Positions 8,153-17,188 of a stretch of DNA of 64,000 nucleotides are shown here, in pieces. This DNA comes from JBGPGW01 sp046349515 (GTDB taxonomy: Bacteria > Pseudomonadota > Alphaproteobacteria > CADEGL01). Within the stretch, counting starts at the first letter, position 1; each line of letters begins with the position of its first letter. Under the pieces are notes generated by a model that was given only the letters and a program-made list of their open reading frames with translations, was not told the DNA's origin and did no database searches. A program made the translations under genes and the position numbers. The stretch spans positions 124,001-188,000 of the forward strand of contig JAXMCE010000001.1 in the NCBI GenBank assembly GCA_046349515.1. Reading direction: 5' to 3'.

Positions 8153-9295
8153 TCATCCACCGGCCAAGAGGCGCCGCGCGATGATGAGCCGCATGATCTC
8201 GTTGGTCCCTTCGAGGATCTGGTGGACGCGCACGTCGCGCAGGTAGCGCTCGATCGGGAAGTCCTGGAGATAACCGTAGCCGCCGTGGAGCTGGAGCGCC
8301 TCGTTGCAGACGCGGAAGCCCACATCGGTCGCGAATCGCTTGGCCATGGCGCAGTGGAGCGTCGCGTCCGCGCTTCCCGCATCGAGGCTTGCGGCCGCCC
8401 GGTGCACCATGAGGCGCGCGGCCTCGAGCTCCGTCGCCATGTCGGCGAGCTTGAACTGGAGCGCCTGGAACTCGGCCAAGGTCTTGCCGAACTGCCGGCG
8501 CGCCGCCATGTACTCGCGCGCGCGATCGAGGCATTCGCGCGCAGCGCCCAGCGAGCACGCCGCGATATTGATGCGGCCGCCGTCGAGCCCGCGCATCGCG
8601 ATCCGGAACCCGTCGCCCTCCTCGCCCAATCGGTGCGATTCCGTCACCTCGCAATTCTCGAAGTTGACGGCGGCGGTCGGCTGGCTGTGCCAGCCGAGCT
8701 TCGCTTCGCGCTTGCCGAAGCTGAGACCGGGCGCGCCCTTCTCGACGATGAAGGCGGAGATGCCGGCGGCCCCTTCCCCGCCCGTCCGCGCCATGACGAC
8801 ATAGATGTCGCTGACCGTGGCACCGGAGATGAAGGCTTTCGCTCCGTCGAGCAGGTAGTGGTGGCCCTTGCGCGCCGCGCGCGTCTTGAGCGAGGCCGCG
8901 TCCGAGCCCGCGCCGGGCTCGGTCAGGCAGTAGCTCGCGAAATGCTCCATGGAGGCGAGCTTGGGGAGGAAGTGGCGGCGCTGCCGTTCGGTCCCGAAGG
9001 CATCGATCATCCACGCCGCCATGTTGTGGATCGAGATGTAGGCGGCCGTCGAGGGACAGGAGGCCGCCAGCTCCTCGAAGATGAGCGTCGCATCGAGGCG
9101 CCCGAGCCCGGCGCCGCCCACATCGTCCCGCACATAGATGCCGCCGAAGCCGAGGGAGGCACCCTTGCGCATGGCCTCGATGGGAAAGATCTCGTTCCTG
9201 TCCCATAGGGCCGCGTGGGGCGCCATCTCGGCGGAGGCGAAGTCGCGCGCCGTCTCGCGAATCGCGCGCTGCTCGTGGGAAAGCTCAAAATCCAT
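8153..9295 (-). CDS. Isobutyryl-CoA dehydrogenase-type acyl-CoA dehydrogenase
   Basis: FAD enzyme of 380 residues that likely converts isobutyryl-CoA to methacrylyl-CoA, the first committed step of valine breakdown. Motifs include FELSHEQRAIRETARDFA at the N-terminus, CLTEPGAGSDAASLKTRA, KAFISGATVSDIYVVMARTG, and the C-terminal HGGYGYLQDFPIERYLRDVRVHQILEGTNEIMR with the catalytic Glu362. Substrate assignment is by context: the next gene is the 3-hydroxyisobutyryl-CoA hydrolase and mmsB follows. A short/branched-chain specificity is possible. The ATG at 9295 was chosen because the longer open frame to 9496 is intergenic translation. Divergent from hemB across about 170 bp that must hold both promoters. 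Confidence 0.88.
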   Translation of the reverse strand: MDFELSHEQRAIRETARDFASAEMAPHAALWDRNEIFPIEAMRKGASLGFGGIYVRDDVGGAGLGRLDATLIFEELAASCPSTAAYISIHNMAAWMIDAFGTERQRRHFLPKLASMEHFASYCLTEPGAGSDAASLKTRAARKGHHYLLDGAKAFISGATVSDIYVVMARTGGEGAAGISAFIVEKGAPGLSFGKREAKLGWHSQPTAAVNFENCEVTESHRLGEEGDGFRIAMRGLDGGRINIAACSLGAARECLDRAREYMAARRQFGKTLAEFQALQFKLADMATELEAARLMVHRAAASLDAGSADATLHCAMAKRFATDVGFRVCNEALQLHGGYGYLQDFPIERYLRDVRVHQILEGTNEIMRLIIARRLLAGG

Positions 9296-9462
9296 GGGAA
9301 GCCGAGCATAAGCCCTCGCTCCCCCATGGCAAGCCGGGTTCCCGTGGCCTCCGGTTTGGAGTAAAGATTTAACCTTGTCGGCCGAGAGTATTCGCCACGG
9401 ACCGACAGGGACGGCGGGCGGCGCGCGCCAGGCGCTCCCAGGCCCGCCAGTGGGGAGACAGC

Positions 9463-10491
9463 ATGGCACCACGGAAACCCAGCGCGACGCCCGCACTCGG
9501 CATCTATCCCAAGACCCGCATGCGCCGGAACCGGCGCGATCCCTGGAACCGGCGCCTCGTCGCCGAGAACGTGCTGTCGGCCAATGACCTCATCTGGCCG
9601 ATCTTCGTGCGCGAGGGCAAAGGCCAACGCGAGCCCGTCGAATCGATGCCGGGCGTCGTGCGCTACTCGGTCGACATGCTCGCGGAGGCCGTGGGACACG
9701 CGGCCGAGCTCGGCATCCCCGCCGTCGCCATCTTCCCCGTCATCGATCCCGCGAAGAAGAGCGAGGACGGCGACGAGGCGATCAATCCCGACAACATCGC
9801 CTGCCGCGCGATCAGCGAGATCAAGAAGAGCGTTCCAGAGGTCGGCGTCATCATCGACGTGGCGCTCGATCCCTTCACGACCCACGGCCATGACGGGCTC
9901 GTGCGGAACGGCTACGTCGTGAACGACGAGACGGTCGCTGTGCTCTGCAAACAAGCGCTCGTCCAGGCGCGCGCGGGCTGCGACGTGATCGCGCCCTCCG
10001 ACATGATGGACGGCCGCGTCGGCGCCATCCGCACCGCGCTCGACGATGCGGGCTTCGAGCATGTGCGCATCATGTCCTATGCCGCCAAGTACAATTCAGG
10101 CTTCTACGGCCCCTTCCGCGACGCGCTGGGCTCGAAGGCCGGCAAGAAGGGCGGCAACGACAAGGGCACCTACCAGATGGACCCGGCCAATTCGGACGAG
10201 GCCTTGCGCGAAGTGGCGCTCGACCTCGAAGAGGGCGCCGACATGGTGATGGTGAAGCCCGGCATGCCCTATCTCGACATCGTGCGCCGGGTGAAGGACG
10301 GGTTCGGCGTGCCCACCTTCGCCTATCAGGTCTCGGGCGAGTACGCGATGCTGGCAGGCGCCATCGAGCGCGGCTGGCTCGATCCCAACCGCGTCATCCT
10401 CGAAGCGATGATGAGCTTCAAGCGCGCGGGCGCCGACGGCGTCCTCACCTACTTCGCGGTCGAGGTGGCGAAGAGGCTCAAGGCGGGGTAG
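9463..10491 (+). CDS. hemB: Delta-aminolevulinic acid dehydratase (porphobilinogen synthase)
   Basis: Condenses two 5-aminolevulinate molecules to porphobilinogen in haem biosynthesis. The 342-residue product has both Schiff-base lysines, Lys209 in SYAAKYNSGFYGPFRDA and Lys265 in VMVKPGMPYLD. The metal loop reads DPFTTHGHDG instead of the cysteine-rich zinc loop, so this is the magnesium-dependent, zinc-free type found in many alphaproteobacteria and pseudomonads. MRRNRRDPWNRRL at the N-terminus is also typical. Likely monocistronic: palindromic repeats follow it. Confidence 0.96.
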   Translation: MAPRKPSATPALGIYPKTRMRRNRRDPWNRRLVAENVLSANDLIWPIFVREGKGQREPVESMPGVVRYSVDMLAEAVGHAAELGIPAVAIFPVIDPAKKSEDGDEAINPDNIACRAISEIKKSVPEVGVIIDVALDPFTTHGHDGLVRNGYVVNDETVAVLCKQALVQARAGCDVIAPSDMMDGRVGAIRTALDDAGFEHVRIMSYAAKYNSGFYGPFRDALGSKAGKKGGNDKGTYQMDPANSDEALREVALDLEEGADMVMVKPGMPYLDIVRRVKDGFGVPTFAYQVSGEYAMLAGAIERGWLDPNRVILEAMMSFKRAGADGVLTYFAVEVAKRLKAG

Positions 10492-10539
10492 CTCGCGCGA
10501 ACCTCCGATCGAATCGGCCCCAATCAGAACGATCACAGA

Positions 10540-10568
10540 CCTCATGCTTCGACACGCTCAGCATGAGG
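10540..10568. repeat. Small palindromic repeat
   Basis: CCTCATGCT and AGCATGAGG form a perfect 9-bp inverted repeat around an 11-base centre TCGACACGCTC. Its form resembles the short dispersed palindromes with a TTCGACA-type core seen in intergenic regions of many alphaproteobacteria. It lies 50 bp after hemB and could also stop transcription, though no T-run follows. Confidence 0.65.
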
Positions 10569-10583
10569 GCCGAATTGAAACGT

Positions 10584-10657
10584 CCTCGTCCTGAGCCTGT
10601 CGCCCTGCCTTCGCCGAAGCGAAGCCGCCTCGGCTTCGCGCAGGCAGGAGGACGAGG
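10584..10657. repeat. Nested palindrome (multi-stem hairpin)
   Basis: Three nested inverted repeats are visible: CCTCGTCCT (10584-10592) with AGGACGAGG (10649-10657), CCTGCCT (10604-10610) with AGGCAGG (10642-10648), and GAAGCCG (10621-10627) with CGGCTTC (10631-10637). The outer and second arms are contiguous on the right side, giving a 16-base arm interrupted on the left. Its core CCTGAGCCTGTCG resembles the core of the preceding palindrome, so both may be members of one dispersed repeat family. The rest of the 314-bp hemB-M20 gap shows nothing else convincing. Confidence 0.65.
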
Positions 10658-10805
10658 TCATCCCCGGTCTTTCCGTCCTTCGATCTCCGAGGCTTCACGC
10701 CGTTCCTCTCGAATCGTGCGCCGATCGATTGTCTCTCCCTGTTGACCCGGCTCTCGCCCGCGGCCCACAATCGCGGCTTCGGTTGTCTTCCTCGGAGCGA
10801 GCGGC

Positions 10806-12089
10806 ATGGACACGGCGAGACTCACGCGCGGCATCGCCGGGCGGCGCGCGCTCGGGCAAACGATCTTCGATGAGCTGAGGCGGAACACGAGCCAGGGCGA
10901 GGGCATCTGCCGCCCCTCCTATAGCAAGGAGGAGGATTTCGCCCATCGCTTGCTCGGCAAGAGCGCGGCCGAGCTCGGCTTCGAGGTGAGCCGCGACGCG
11001 GCCGCCAACACCTACATGACCTTCCCCGGCCGCGACCGGCAGGCACCCAAGATCGTCATCGGCTCGCACCTCGATTCGGTCGAGGCGGGCGGGAACTACG
11101 ACGGGGCCGCGGGCGTCGTCGCGGGCCTCGTCGCGATCGCTGGCTTGAAGGATTCGGGCTTCACGCCCAGCCGCGACATCGCGGTCATGGGCATCCGCGC
11201 GGAGGAAAGCGCGTGGTTCAACGTCTCCTATATCGGCAGCCGCTCGGCCCTGGGCGTGCTGCCGGCGTCCGTCTACGACACGGCCAAGCGCATCGACACG
11301 GACCGCGTGCTGTCCGAGCACATGACGGAGTCGGGTGGCAATCCGAAAGCTCTCCAGCAAGGCAGGCCGCCCCTCCCGCGCGATTCCCTCCACGCCTATC
11401 TCGAAGTGCATATCGAGCAGGGGCCGCGGCTCGTGGCCGAGCGCCTGCCCGTCGGCATCGTCGAGGGCATCCCCGGTAATTTCAGGCATCCCGAGATCGT
11501 CGTCAGCGGCGGCTACGGCCATGTGGGATCGGCGCGCCAGGACCGGCGCGATGCGGTGATCGCGGCGAGCGCGTTCGTGACGACCCTCGACCGCCTCTGG
11601 GAGGAGACGCTCGGCGCCCGTCAGTCCATGGGCATGACGGTCGGGCGCTTCTTCACCGACGCCGCGCACCATGCGCTCACCAAAGTATCGGGACGAGTCG
11701 AACTCAGCCTCGACGTGCGCTCGACCGATCCCGTCGTGCTCAAAGGACTCCAGACGCGCGTCCATGCGATGGCGCGCGAGATCGCGGAGGCGAAGCGCGT
11801 CACGATCGACATGGGCCGCATCACCCATGCCGAGGTGGGCGTCATGGACAAGACGATCGTCGAGGCGCTCGGGCGCGGCGCCAAGGCGCTCTCGATCCCG
11901 CACATGCACCTGCCGAGCCCGGCGTCCCACGACGCCGCCGCCTTCGCCGCCGCGGGCGTGCCGACCGCCATGATCTTCGTCCGCAACGACCACGGCAGCC
12001 ACAATCCGCGCGAGCACATGGAGATGGACGACTTCATGCAGGCCACGAGCCTCCTCGGCTGGTGGCTCGCCACCACCGGCGCGGCGTGA
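10806..12089 (+). CDS. M20-family Zn-dependent amidase (N-carbamoyl-amino-acid hydrolase / allantoate amidohydrolase type)
   Basis: Cytoplasmic dinuclear metallo-amidase of 427 residues. Metal-site motifs follow family order: GSHLDSV (His88), GGNYDGAAGV (Asp99), RAEES (Glu133/134), the HIEQGP signature (His202) and a C-terminal HGSHNPREHMEMDD histidine. The HIEQGP motif places it in the hydantoinase/carbamoylase group, whose members open N-carbamoyl-amino acids, ureidopropionate or allantoate. It is followed 22 bp later by an amidohydrolase and then a hydantoinase, so the three likely act in sequence on a cyclic ureide or related amide. The precise substrate cannot be read from sequence. Confidence 0.87.
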   Translation: MDTARLTRGIAGRRALGQTIFDELRRNTSQGEGICRPSYSKEEDFAHRLLGKSAAELGFEVSRDAAANTYMTFPGRDRQAPKIVIGSHLDSVEAGGNYDGAAGVVAGLVAIAGLKDSGFTPSRDIAVMGIRAEESAWFNVSYIGSRSALGVLPASVYDTAKRIDTDRVLSEHMTESGGNPKALQQGRPPLPRDSLHAYLEVHIEQGPRLVAERLPVGIVEGIPGNFRHPEIVVSGGYGHVGSARQDRRDAVIAASAFVTTLDRLWEETLGARQSMGMTVGRFFTDAAHHALTKVSGRVELSLDVRSTDPVVLKGLQTRVHAMAREIAEAKRVTIDMGRITHAEVGVMDKTIVEALGRGAKALSIPHMHLPSPASHDAAAFAAAGVPTAMIFVRNDHGSHNPREHMEMDDFMQATSLLGWWLATTGAA

Positions 12090-12111
12090 TCGAAGGGAAG
12101 GATTGACGACC

Positions 12112-13626
12112 ATGGCGATGCAGATCATCCGCGGCGGGCGCTTGTTGGACGCGCGCGCCCACACGGCGGAACCACGCGACATTTTGATCGACGGCGACAC
12201 GATCCGCGAGATCGGCCAGCCGGGCATGAAGGCACCGGACGGCGCCAAGGTCATCGACGGCACCGACACGCTCATGCACGCGGGTCTCATCAACTCGCAC
12301 ACCCACGGCCACAGCAACCTCTCGAAATCGGCGGGCGACCGGTGGACGCTCGAGCTGCTGCTCGCCGCCGGGCCCTGGATCAGCGGGGACCGCACGCCCG
12401 AGGACAAGTACCTGACGACGATCATCGGCGCGGCGGAGATGATCCTGAAGGGCTGCACCGCGGTCTACGACCTCTTCATCGAGTTCCCGACGCCGTCCGT
12501 CGACGGGCTCGAATCCGTCGGGCGCGCCTATGCGGATGCCGGCATGCGCGCGGTCGTGACGGCGGCGGTCATGGACAAGACTCTCTACGAGGCCATGCCG
12601 GGCCTCATCGAGGCCATGCCCGAGGCGGCCCAGTCGCAAGTGCGCGGCATGAAGCTCGCGCCGGCCGAGGCGAGCCTGGCTTGCATGCGCGACGTTCTCC
12701 ACAAATGGCCGCTCGACCGCGGCCAGGTGCGCCCCGCCATCGCGCCCTCGATCCCCATCCACTGCACCGAGGAATTTCTTCTCGGCTGCAAGCGTTTGGC
12801 CGATGAGTTCGGCTGCGGCGTCCACAGCCACGTGCATGAGAGCAAGGTCCAGGCGGTCGTGGGCAAGGACCGCTGGGGCACGACCGCGACATCGCACCTC
12901 GACAAGCTGGGCCTCCTTTCCCCGCGCTTCACGGTCGCGCACGGCGTGTGGCTCGACGAGGAGGACATGCGGCGCCTGGCCGGCAACGGCTCCCACGTCG
13001 CCCACAATCCCGGGAGCAACATGCTTCTCGGCAACGGCATCGCGCGGGTGAAACGCATGCGCGAGCTCGGCGTCAATGTCGGCATCGGCACGGATTCCGC
13101 GACCTGCTCCGACAACCTCAACATGTACGGCTCGATGCACCTGGCCTCGCTCGCCTCCAAGGTGCTCGGCCCCGATACGCGGCGCTGGCTCGAGACGGCG
13201 GAGGTGTTCGAGTTCGCGACCGAAGGCAGCGCGCGGCTCCTCGGATTCGAGCGGATCGGGCGCCTCGCCGAGGGCTACAAGGCCGACGTCGTGTTCCTTG
13301 ATCTCAACCACCCCAACTGGATTCCCTTCAACGACCCGACCAACCAGATGATCCATGTCGAGGACGGCACGTCCGTGCGCGACGTGATGGTCGGCGGAAA
13401 GTTCGTCGTGAAGGACCGGAAGCTCCTGACCGTCGATCTCGCGGACTTGCGGCGGAAGGCGCAGGCGGCGCTCGAGCGCCTGGCCAAGACCACCCACCGC
13501 AACAAGACTCTGTTCGACAAGATCGCGCCCATCGTCGACAGCGTGTGCCCGACGCTCGCGCGCCGGCCCTACCACATAGACCGCTTCGCCATGCCCGGCT
13601 TCAACGAAGGCCGCTACACCGACTGA
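12112..13626 (+). CDS. Amidohydrolase, TRZ/ATZ deaminase-like
   Basis: Metal-dependent amidohydrolase of 504 residues, resembling the chlorohydrolase/cytosine- and S-adenosylhomocysteine-deaminase group. Metal ligands are visible in order: His63 and His65 in NSHTHGHSNL, the His of HSHVHESKVQ, VAHGVWLDEEDM, and GTDSATCSDNLNMYGSM. The C-terminal ARLLGFERIGRLAEGYKADVVFLDL closes the composite beta domain. The start at ATG 12112 has GAAGGGAAGGA upstream; an in-frame TTG at 12103 is less likely. Second gene of the carbamoylase-hydantoinase operon, so it probably deaminates or dechlorinates an N-heterocycle that feeds the other two; inference. Confidence 0.85.
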   Translation: MAMQIIRGGRLLDARAHTAEPRDILIDGDTIREIGQPGMKAPDGAKVIDGTDTLMHAGLINSHTHGHSNLSKSAGDRWTLELLLAAGPWISGDRTPEDKYLTTIIGAAEMILKGCTAVYDLFIEFPTPSVDGLESVGRAYADAGMRAVVTAAVMDKTLYEAMPGLIEAMPEAAQSQVRGMKLAPAEASLACMRDVLHKWPLDRGQVRPAIAPSIPIHCTEEFLLGCKRLADEFGCGVHSHVHESKVQAVVGKDRWGTTATSHLDKLGLLSPRFTVAHGVWLDEEDMRRLAGNGSHVAHNPGSNMLLGNGIARVKRMRELGVNVGIGTDSATCSDNLNMYGSMHLASLASKVLGPDTRRWLETAEVFEFATEGSARLLGFERIGRLAEGYKADVVFLDLNHPNWIPFNDPTNQMIHVEDGTSVRDVMVGGKFVVKDRKLLTVDLADLRRKAQAALERLAKTTHRNKTLFDKIAPIVDSVCPTLARRPYHIDRFAMPGFNEGRYTD

Positions 13627-13652
13627 CGCAGTTCCGCAAAAGGAGAGTGACC

Positions 13653-15110
13653 ATGCCCCCATTCGATCTCGTCATCCGCGGCGGAGAGGTCGTGACCGCC
13701 TCCGAGCGCTTCCGCGCCGACATCGGGATCAAGGGCGGTCGCATCGCGGCCTTGGGCGAGGAATTGGCCAAGGGCGCCGACGAGATCGACGCGCGCGGCA
13801 AGCTCGTCATGCCCGGCGGGATCGACGCGCATTGCCACATCGAGCAGAAATCCTCGGTCGGGCTCATGACGGCCGACGACTTCTTCACCGGCACCCGCTC
13901 GGCCGCATGCGGCGGCACGACGACGGTGATCCCCTTCGCGGCGCAGCACCGCGGCATGTCGCTCCGCGCGGTCGTCAAGGAGGCCATGGAAAACGCGAGC
14001 GCCAAGGCCACGATCGACTACGCGCTCCACATGATCGTCTCGGACCCGACCGAGCAGGTGCTGGGGCAGGAGCTGCCCGCCCTCATCCGCGACGGCATCA
14101 CGAGCTTCAAGATCTACATGACCTACGACATGCTGAAGCTCGACGACAAACAGATCCTCGACGTCATGGCGGTCGCGCGCCGCGAGGGCGGCTTCGTCAT
14201 GGTGCATGCGGAGAATTGGGAGGCCATCACCTGGCTCTCCCAGAAGCTCCTCGACTACGGCCACAGCGCGCCAAAATTCCACGCTGTCTCGCGCCCCATG
14301 GCGGTCGAGCGCGAGGCGACCCACCGCGCGATCATGCTCTCGGAGCTGGTCGATGTGCCGATCCTCATCGTCCACGTCTCGGGCGCGGAGGCCATCGAGC
14401 AGATCCGCTGGGCGCAGAGCAAGGGCCTCAAGATCTACGCCGAGACCTGCACGCAGTATCTGGCGCTCGCGGCCGAGGACCTCGACCAGCCGGGCCTCGA
14501 AGGGGCGCGCCACATGTGCAGCCCGCCGCCGCGCGAGCGCTCAAACCAGCCGGCCGTTTGGAACGGGCTCAAGACAGGCGTGTTCCAGGTGCTCTCGAGC
14601 GACCACGCGCCCTTTCGCTACGACTCGTCAGGCAAGCTGGCGGGCGGCCCCAAGACCAATTTCAAGAAGATCGCGAACGGCGTGCCGGGCTTGGAGGTGC
14701 GCCTCCCCATCCTCTTCAGCGAGGGCGTCGGCAAGGGCCGCATCGACATCCACCAGTTCGTCGCGGTGAGCTCGACCAATCCCGCGCGGCTCTACGGCTT
14801 GGCGCCGCGGAAGGGCTCGATCGCCGTCGGCGGCGATGCCGACATCGCGATCTGGGATCCGAACAAGGAAGTCACGATCAGCCAGGACATCCTTCACGAC
14901 AACATGGACTACACGCCCTATGCGGGGATCAAGGTGACGGGCTGGCCGGTCATCACCTTGAGCCGCGGCGAGGTCGTCTGCCGCGACATGGAGTTCCTGG
15001 GCAAGAAAGGCCGCGGCCAGTACCTGCCGCGCGAGCTCTCGCCCATGGCGCAACCCTTGGGCCGCCTCCCCACCGGCTTCGATCCGCATACGGGGGTCTA
15101 CAAGGGGTAG
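13653..15110 (+). CDS. Hydantoinase / dihydropyrimidinase
   Basis: Cyclic-amide hydrolase of 485 residues that opens hydantoin or dihydropyrimidine rings to N-carbamoyl acids, the substrates of the M20 enzyme two genes upstream. Ligands match the family: His60 and His62 in GGIDAHCHIEQ, the carboxylated Lys153 in SFKIYMTYDM, His183 in MVHAENW, His239 in LIVHVSGAEA and Asp315 in SSDHAPFRYD. HCH replaces the usual HTH but keeps both histidines. GGAGAG lies ahead of the ATG at 13653; the frame extends upstream into the previous gene without a good start. Last gene of the operon; a hairpin follows. Confidence 0.9.
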   Translation: MPPFDLVIRGGEVVTASERFRADIGIKGGRIAALGEELAKGADEIDARGKLVMPGGIDAHCHIEQKSSVGLMTADDFFTGTRSAACGGTTTVIPFAAQHRGMSLRAVVKEAMENASAKATIDYALHMIVSDPTEQVLGQELPALIRDGITSFKIYMTYDMLKLDDKQILDVMAVARREGGFVMVHAENWEAITWLSQKLLDYGHSAPKFHAVSRPMAVEREATHRAIMLSELVDVPILIVHVSGAEAIEQIRWAQSKGLKIYAETCTQYLALAAEDLDQPGLEGARHMCSPPPRERSNQPAVWNGLKTGVFQVLSSDHAPFRYDSSGKLAGGPKTNFKKIANGVPGLEVRLPILFSEGVGKGRIDIHQFVAVSSTNPARLYGLAPRKGSIAVGGDADIAIWDPNKEVTISQDILHDNMDYTPYAGIKVTGWPVITLSRGEVVCRDMEFLGKKGRGQYLPRELSPMAQPLGRLPTGFDPHTGVYKG

Positions 15111-15124
15111 GACGAAACGCCCTT

Positions 15125-15161
15125 GGGCGGCCCGCTCTCCGTCGAGAGCGAGAGACCGCCC
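15125..15161 (+). terminator. Hairpin after the hydantoinase operon
   Basis: GGGCGG (15125) pairs with CCGCCC (15156-15161) and GCTCTC (15134-15139) pairs with GAGAGC (15144-15149), followed by CTTCCTTTGA. The U-run is weak, so efficient intrinsic termination is uncertain. It lies 15 bp beyond the operon's last stop codon. Confidence 0.5.
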
Positions 15162-15225
15162 TTCCTTTGATCCCGTCGCCCGAACGTGCGACGATGGCGC
15201 CTCACGGACATCGCGGGAGGGCGCC

Positions 15226-15918
15226 ATGGCGAAATACCGGCTGGTCAGCTTCAAGACATGCCCCTGGGTGCAGCGCGCCGCGATCGTGCTGCGCGAGAAG
15301 TCGATCGACTTCGAGTTCCAGCACATCGAGGCCAACAACCGGCCCGACTGGTTCCGCGCCATCTCGCCGCACAACAAGGTGCCGGTGCTGCGCATCGACG
15401 ACCGGATCTCTCTCTTCGAATCGGCGGCGATCGCCGAATACCTGGACGACGTGCACGCGCCGCGTCTCCATCCCGAGGATCCGGTCGAGCGCGCGATCAA
15501 CCGCGCCTGGATCGAATACCTGCCGAGCTTTGTCGACCTGTCCTCGGGCCATGCCTACGCCGCGAGCGAGGCCGCCTATGCCAAGGCGGCCGCGGACGTC
15601 CCGTCAGCGCTCGGGAAGCTCGAGACGGCGCTCGAGCGCCAGGGCCGCGGTCCCTATTTCAACGGCGCGCGCTATTCGCTCGTCGATGCGGCCTACGCGC
15701 CTTTCCTCCAGCGGCATCTCTTCCTCGAGCGCATCAGGAAGCTCGGCCATATCGACAAGTTCCCGCGGGTCAAGGCCTGGGCGGAGGCGCTCTCGGCCCG
15801 CCCCTCGACCCACAGCTTCCCGCCCGCCGAGTTCGAGGCCATGTACCGCGACGGGGTGAAACGGCGGAACGTGTGGATCTCGCAGTTCATCGAGGGACCC
15901 AAGGCCGCGGCAGAGTAG
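15226..15918 (+). CDS. Glutathione S-transferase family protein
   Basis: A 230-residue GST-fold protein. The thioredoxin-like N-terminal domain has CPWVQRAAIVLREK with Cys12 at the active site, KVPVLRIDD (cis-proline) and the glutathione-binding LFESAAIAEYLDD. The C-terminal all-alpha domain includes YFNGARYSLVDAAYAPFLQR, the N-capping-box region. A cysteine rather than serine or tyrosine nucleophile suggests omega- or beta-like thiol-transferase or reductase chemistry rather than conjugation. The substrate is unknown. Separated by a hairpin and 115 bp from the hydantoinase operon, so probably its own unit. Confidence 0.86.
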   Translation: MAKYRLVSFKTCPWVQRAAIVLREKSIDFEFQHIEANNRPDWFRAISPHNKVPVLRIDDRISLFESAAIAEYLDDVHAPRLHPEDPVERAINRAWIEYLPSFVDLSSGHAYAASEAAYAKAAADVPSALGKLETALERQGRGPYFNGARYSLVDAAYAPFLQRHLFLERIRKLGHIDKFPRVKAWAEALSARPSTHSFPPAEFEAMYRDGVKRRNVWISQFIEGPKAAAE

Positions 15919-16085
15919 CGGGCGCCTACGCCGAACGGCCTACGTCCCTTACCGCTCGCAATATGTGCGCACGCTCACTGTCGATCGTCGGACGCGGCTG
16001 ATAATTTGAGCCGCTGAAGGGCACGCAAGATCGCGGGCGCGGCAGCCCCTTGCCGGCGGCCCGCCGCACAATGGGGAGAGGCGCC

Positions 16086-17138
16086 ATGGCCATCGATCCG
16101 AACAAGCTCCAGGCCTTCCTCGGCAAGGCCGTGGGCGACCTCGGCGCCGCGGTGAGCGCGGCGCTGATCGCCATCGGCGACGAGCTCGGCCTCTACCGCG
16201 CGCTCGCGGACGGGCGCCTGACGCCGGCCGAGCTCGCCACGCGCACGAATACCAGCGAGCGCTACGTCCGCGAGTGGCTCGGCAACCAGGCCGCCGGCGG
16301 CTACGTCGAATACGACGCCGCCGAAGGCAAATACTTTTTGACCGATGAGCAGGCCGCCTGCCTCGCCGATCCCAACGGCCCCGTCGACCTGCCCGGCGCC
16401 TATGCCCTCGTTCAGGACCTGTTCCACGTGTTCCCCCGCGCGCTCGAGAATTTCCGCACCGGCAAGGGCATGGAATGGGGCGAGCACCATCCGTGCCTCT
16501 TCCACGGCACGGAGCGATTCTTCCGCGCGAGCTACAACATGCATCTCCTCGGCGACTGGCTGCCCAAGCTCGACGGTGTCGTCGCGAAGCTCGAACGCGG
16601 CGGACGCGGCGCCGACATCGGCTGCGGGCACGGGGCCAGCACCATCCTCATGGCCAAGGCCTTCCCGCGCTCGGAGTTCATCGGCTACGACTACCACGCG
16701 CCCTCGATCGAGGTCGCGCGCCGGCGCGCGGCCGAAGCGGGCGTCGCCAACGCGCGGTTCGAGGCGGCGGACGCGACGAGCTACGCGGAACGGGGTTTCG
16801 ACCTCATCGCCTTCTTCGATTGCCTCCACGACATGGCGAATCCCGTCGGCACGGCCGCGCATGCGCGCCGCGCGCTCAAGTCAGACGGGCACTGCATGAT
16901 CGTCGAGCCCTTCGCGGGCGACAGGGTCGAAGACAACTTGAACCCCGTGGGGAGAGTCTTCTACGGCGCCTCATCGCTCATCTGCGTGCCGGTCTCGCTC
17001 GCCCAGAACGGCCCGGCGCTCGGCGCCCAGGCCGGCGAGGCGCGCTTGCGCGAGGTCGTCGTCACCGGCGGCGGATTCTCATCCTTCCGGCGCGCGACGG
17101 AAACGCCCTTCAACCTCATCCTCGAAGCGCGGCCCTGA
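16086..17138 (+). CDS. SAM-dependent methyltransferase with N-terminal winged helix (Rv2258c-like)
   Basis: Class I methyltransferase of 350 residues. Residues about 25-85 form a winged-helix dimerisation domain (ELGLYRALADGRLTPAELATRTNTSERYVREWLGNQAAGGYVEYD), as in the Rv2258c group. The SAM-binding motif I is GADIGCGHGASTILMAKAFP (about 176-195), with acidic GYDYH after it and a post-I FDLIAFFDCLHDM. The substrate is unknown. The ATG at 16086 is preceded by GGGGAGAGG; an upstream in-frame ATG at 16050 adds only a low-complexity tail. It follows the GST in the same direction 167 bp away. Confidence 0.85.
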   Translation: MAIDPNKLQAFLGKAVGDLGAAVSAALIAIGDELGLYRALADGRLTPAELATRTNTSERYVREWLGNQAAGGYVEYDAAEGKYFLTDEQAACLADPNGPVDLPGAYALVQDLFHVFPRALENFRTGKGMEWGEHHPCLFHGTERFFRASYNMHLLGDWLPKLDGVVAKLERGGRGADIGCGHGASTILMAKAFPRSEFIGYDYHAPSIEVARRRAAEAGVANARFEAADATSYAERGFDLIAFFDCLHDMANPVGTAAHARRALKSDGHCMIVEPFAGDRVEDNLNPVGRVFYGASSLICVPVSLAQNGPALGAQAGEARLREVVVTGGGFSSFRRATETPFNLILEARP

Positions 17139-17188
17139 TCCGAAGCGCGCGCGGAGAACGACGCGCCGCCTTTCCCAGGCCACGCCCC

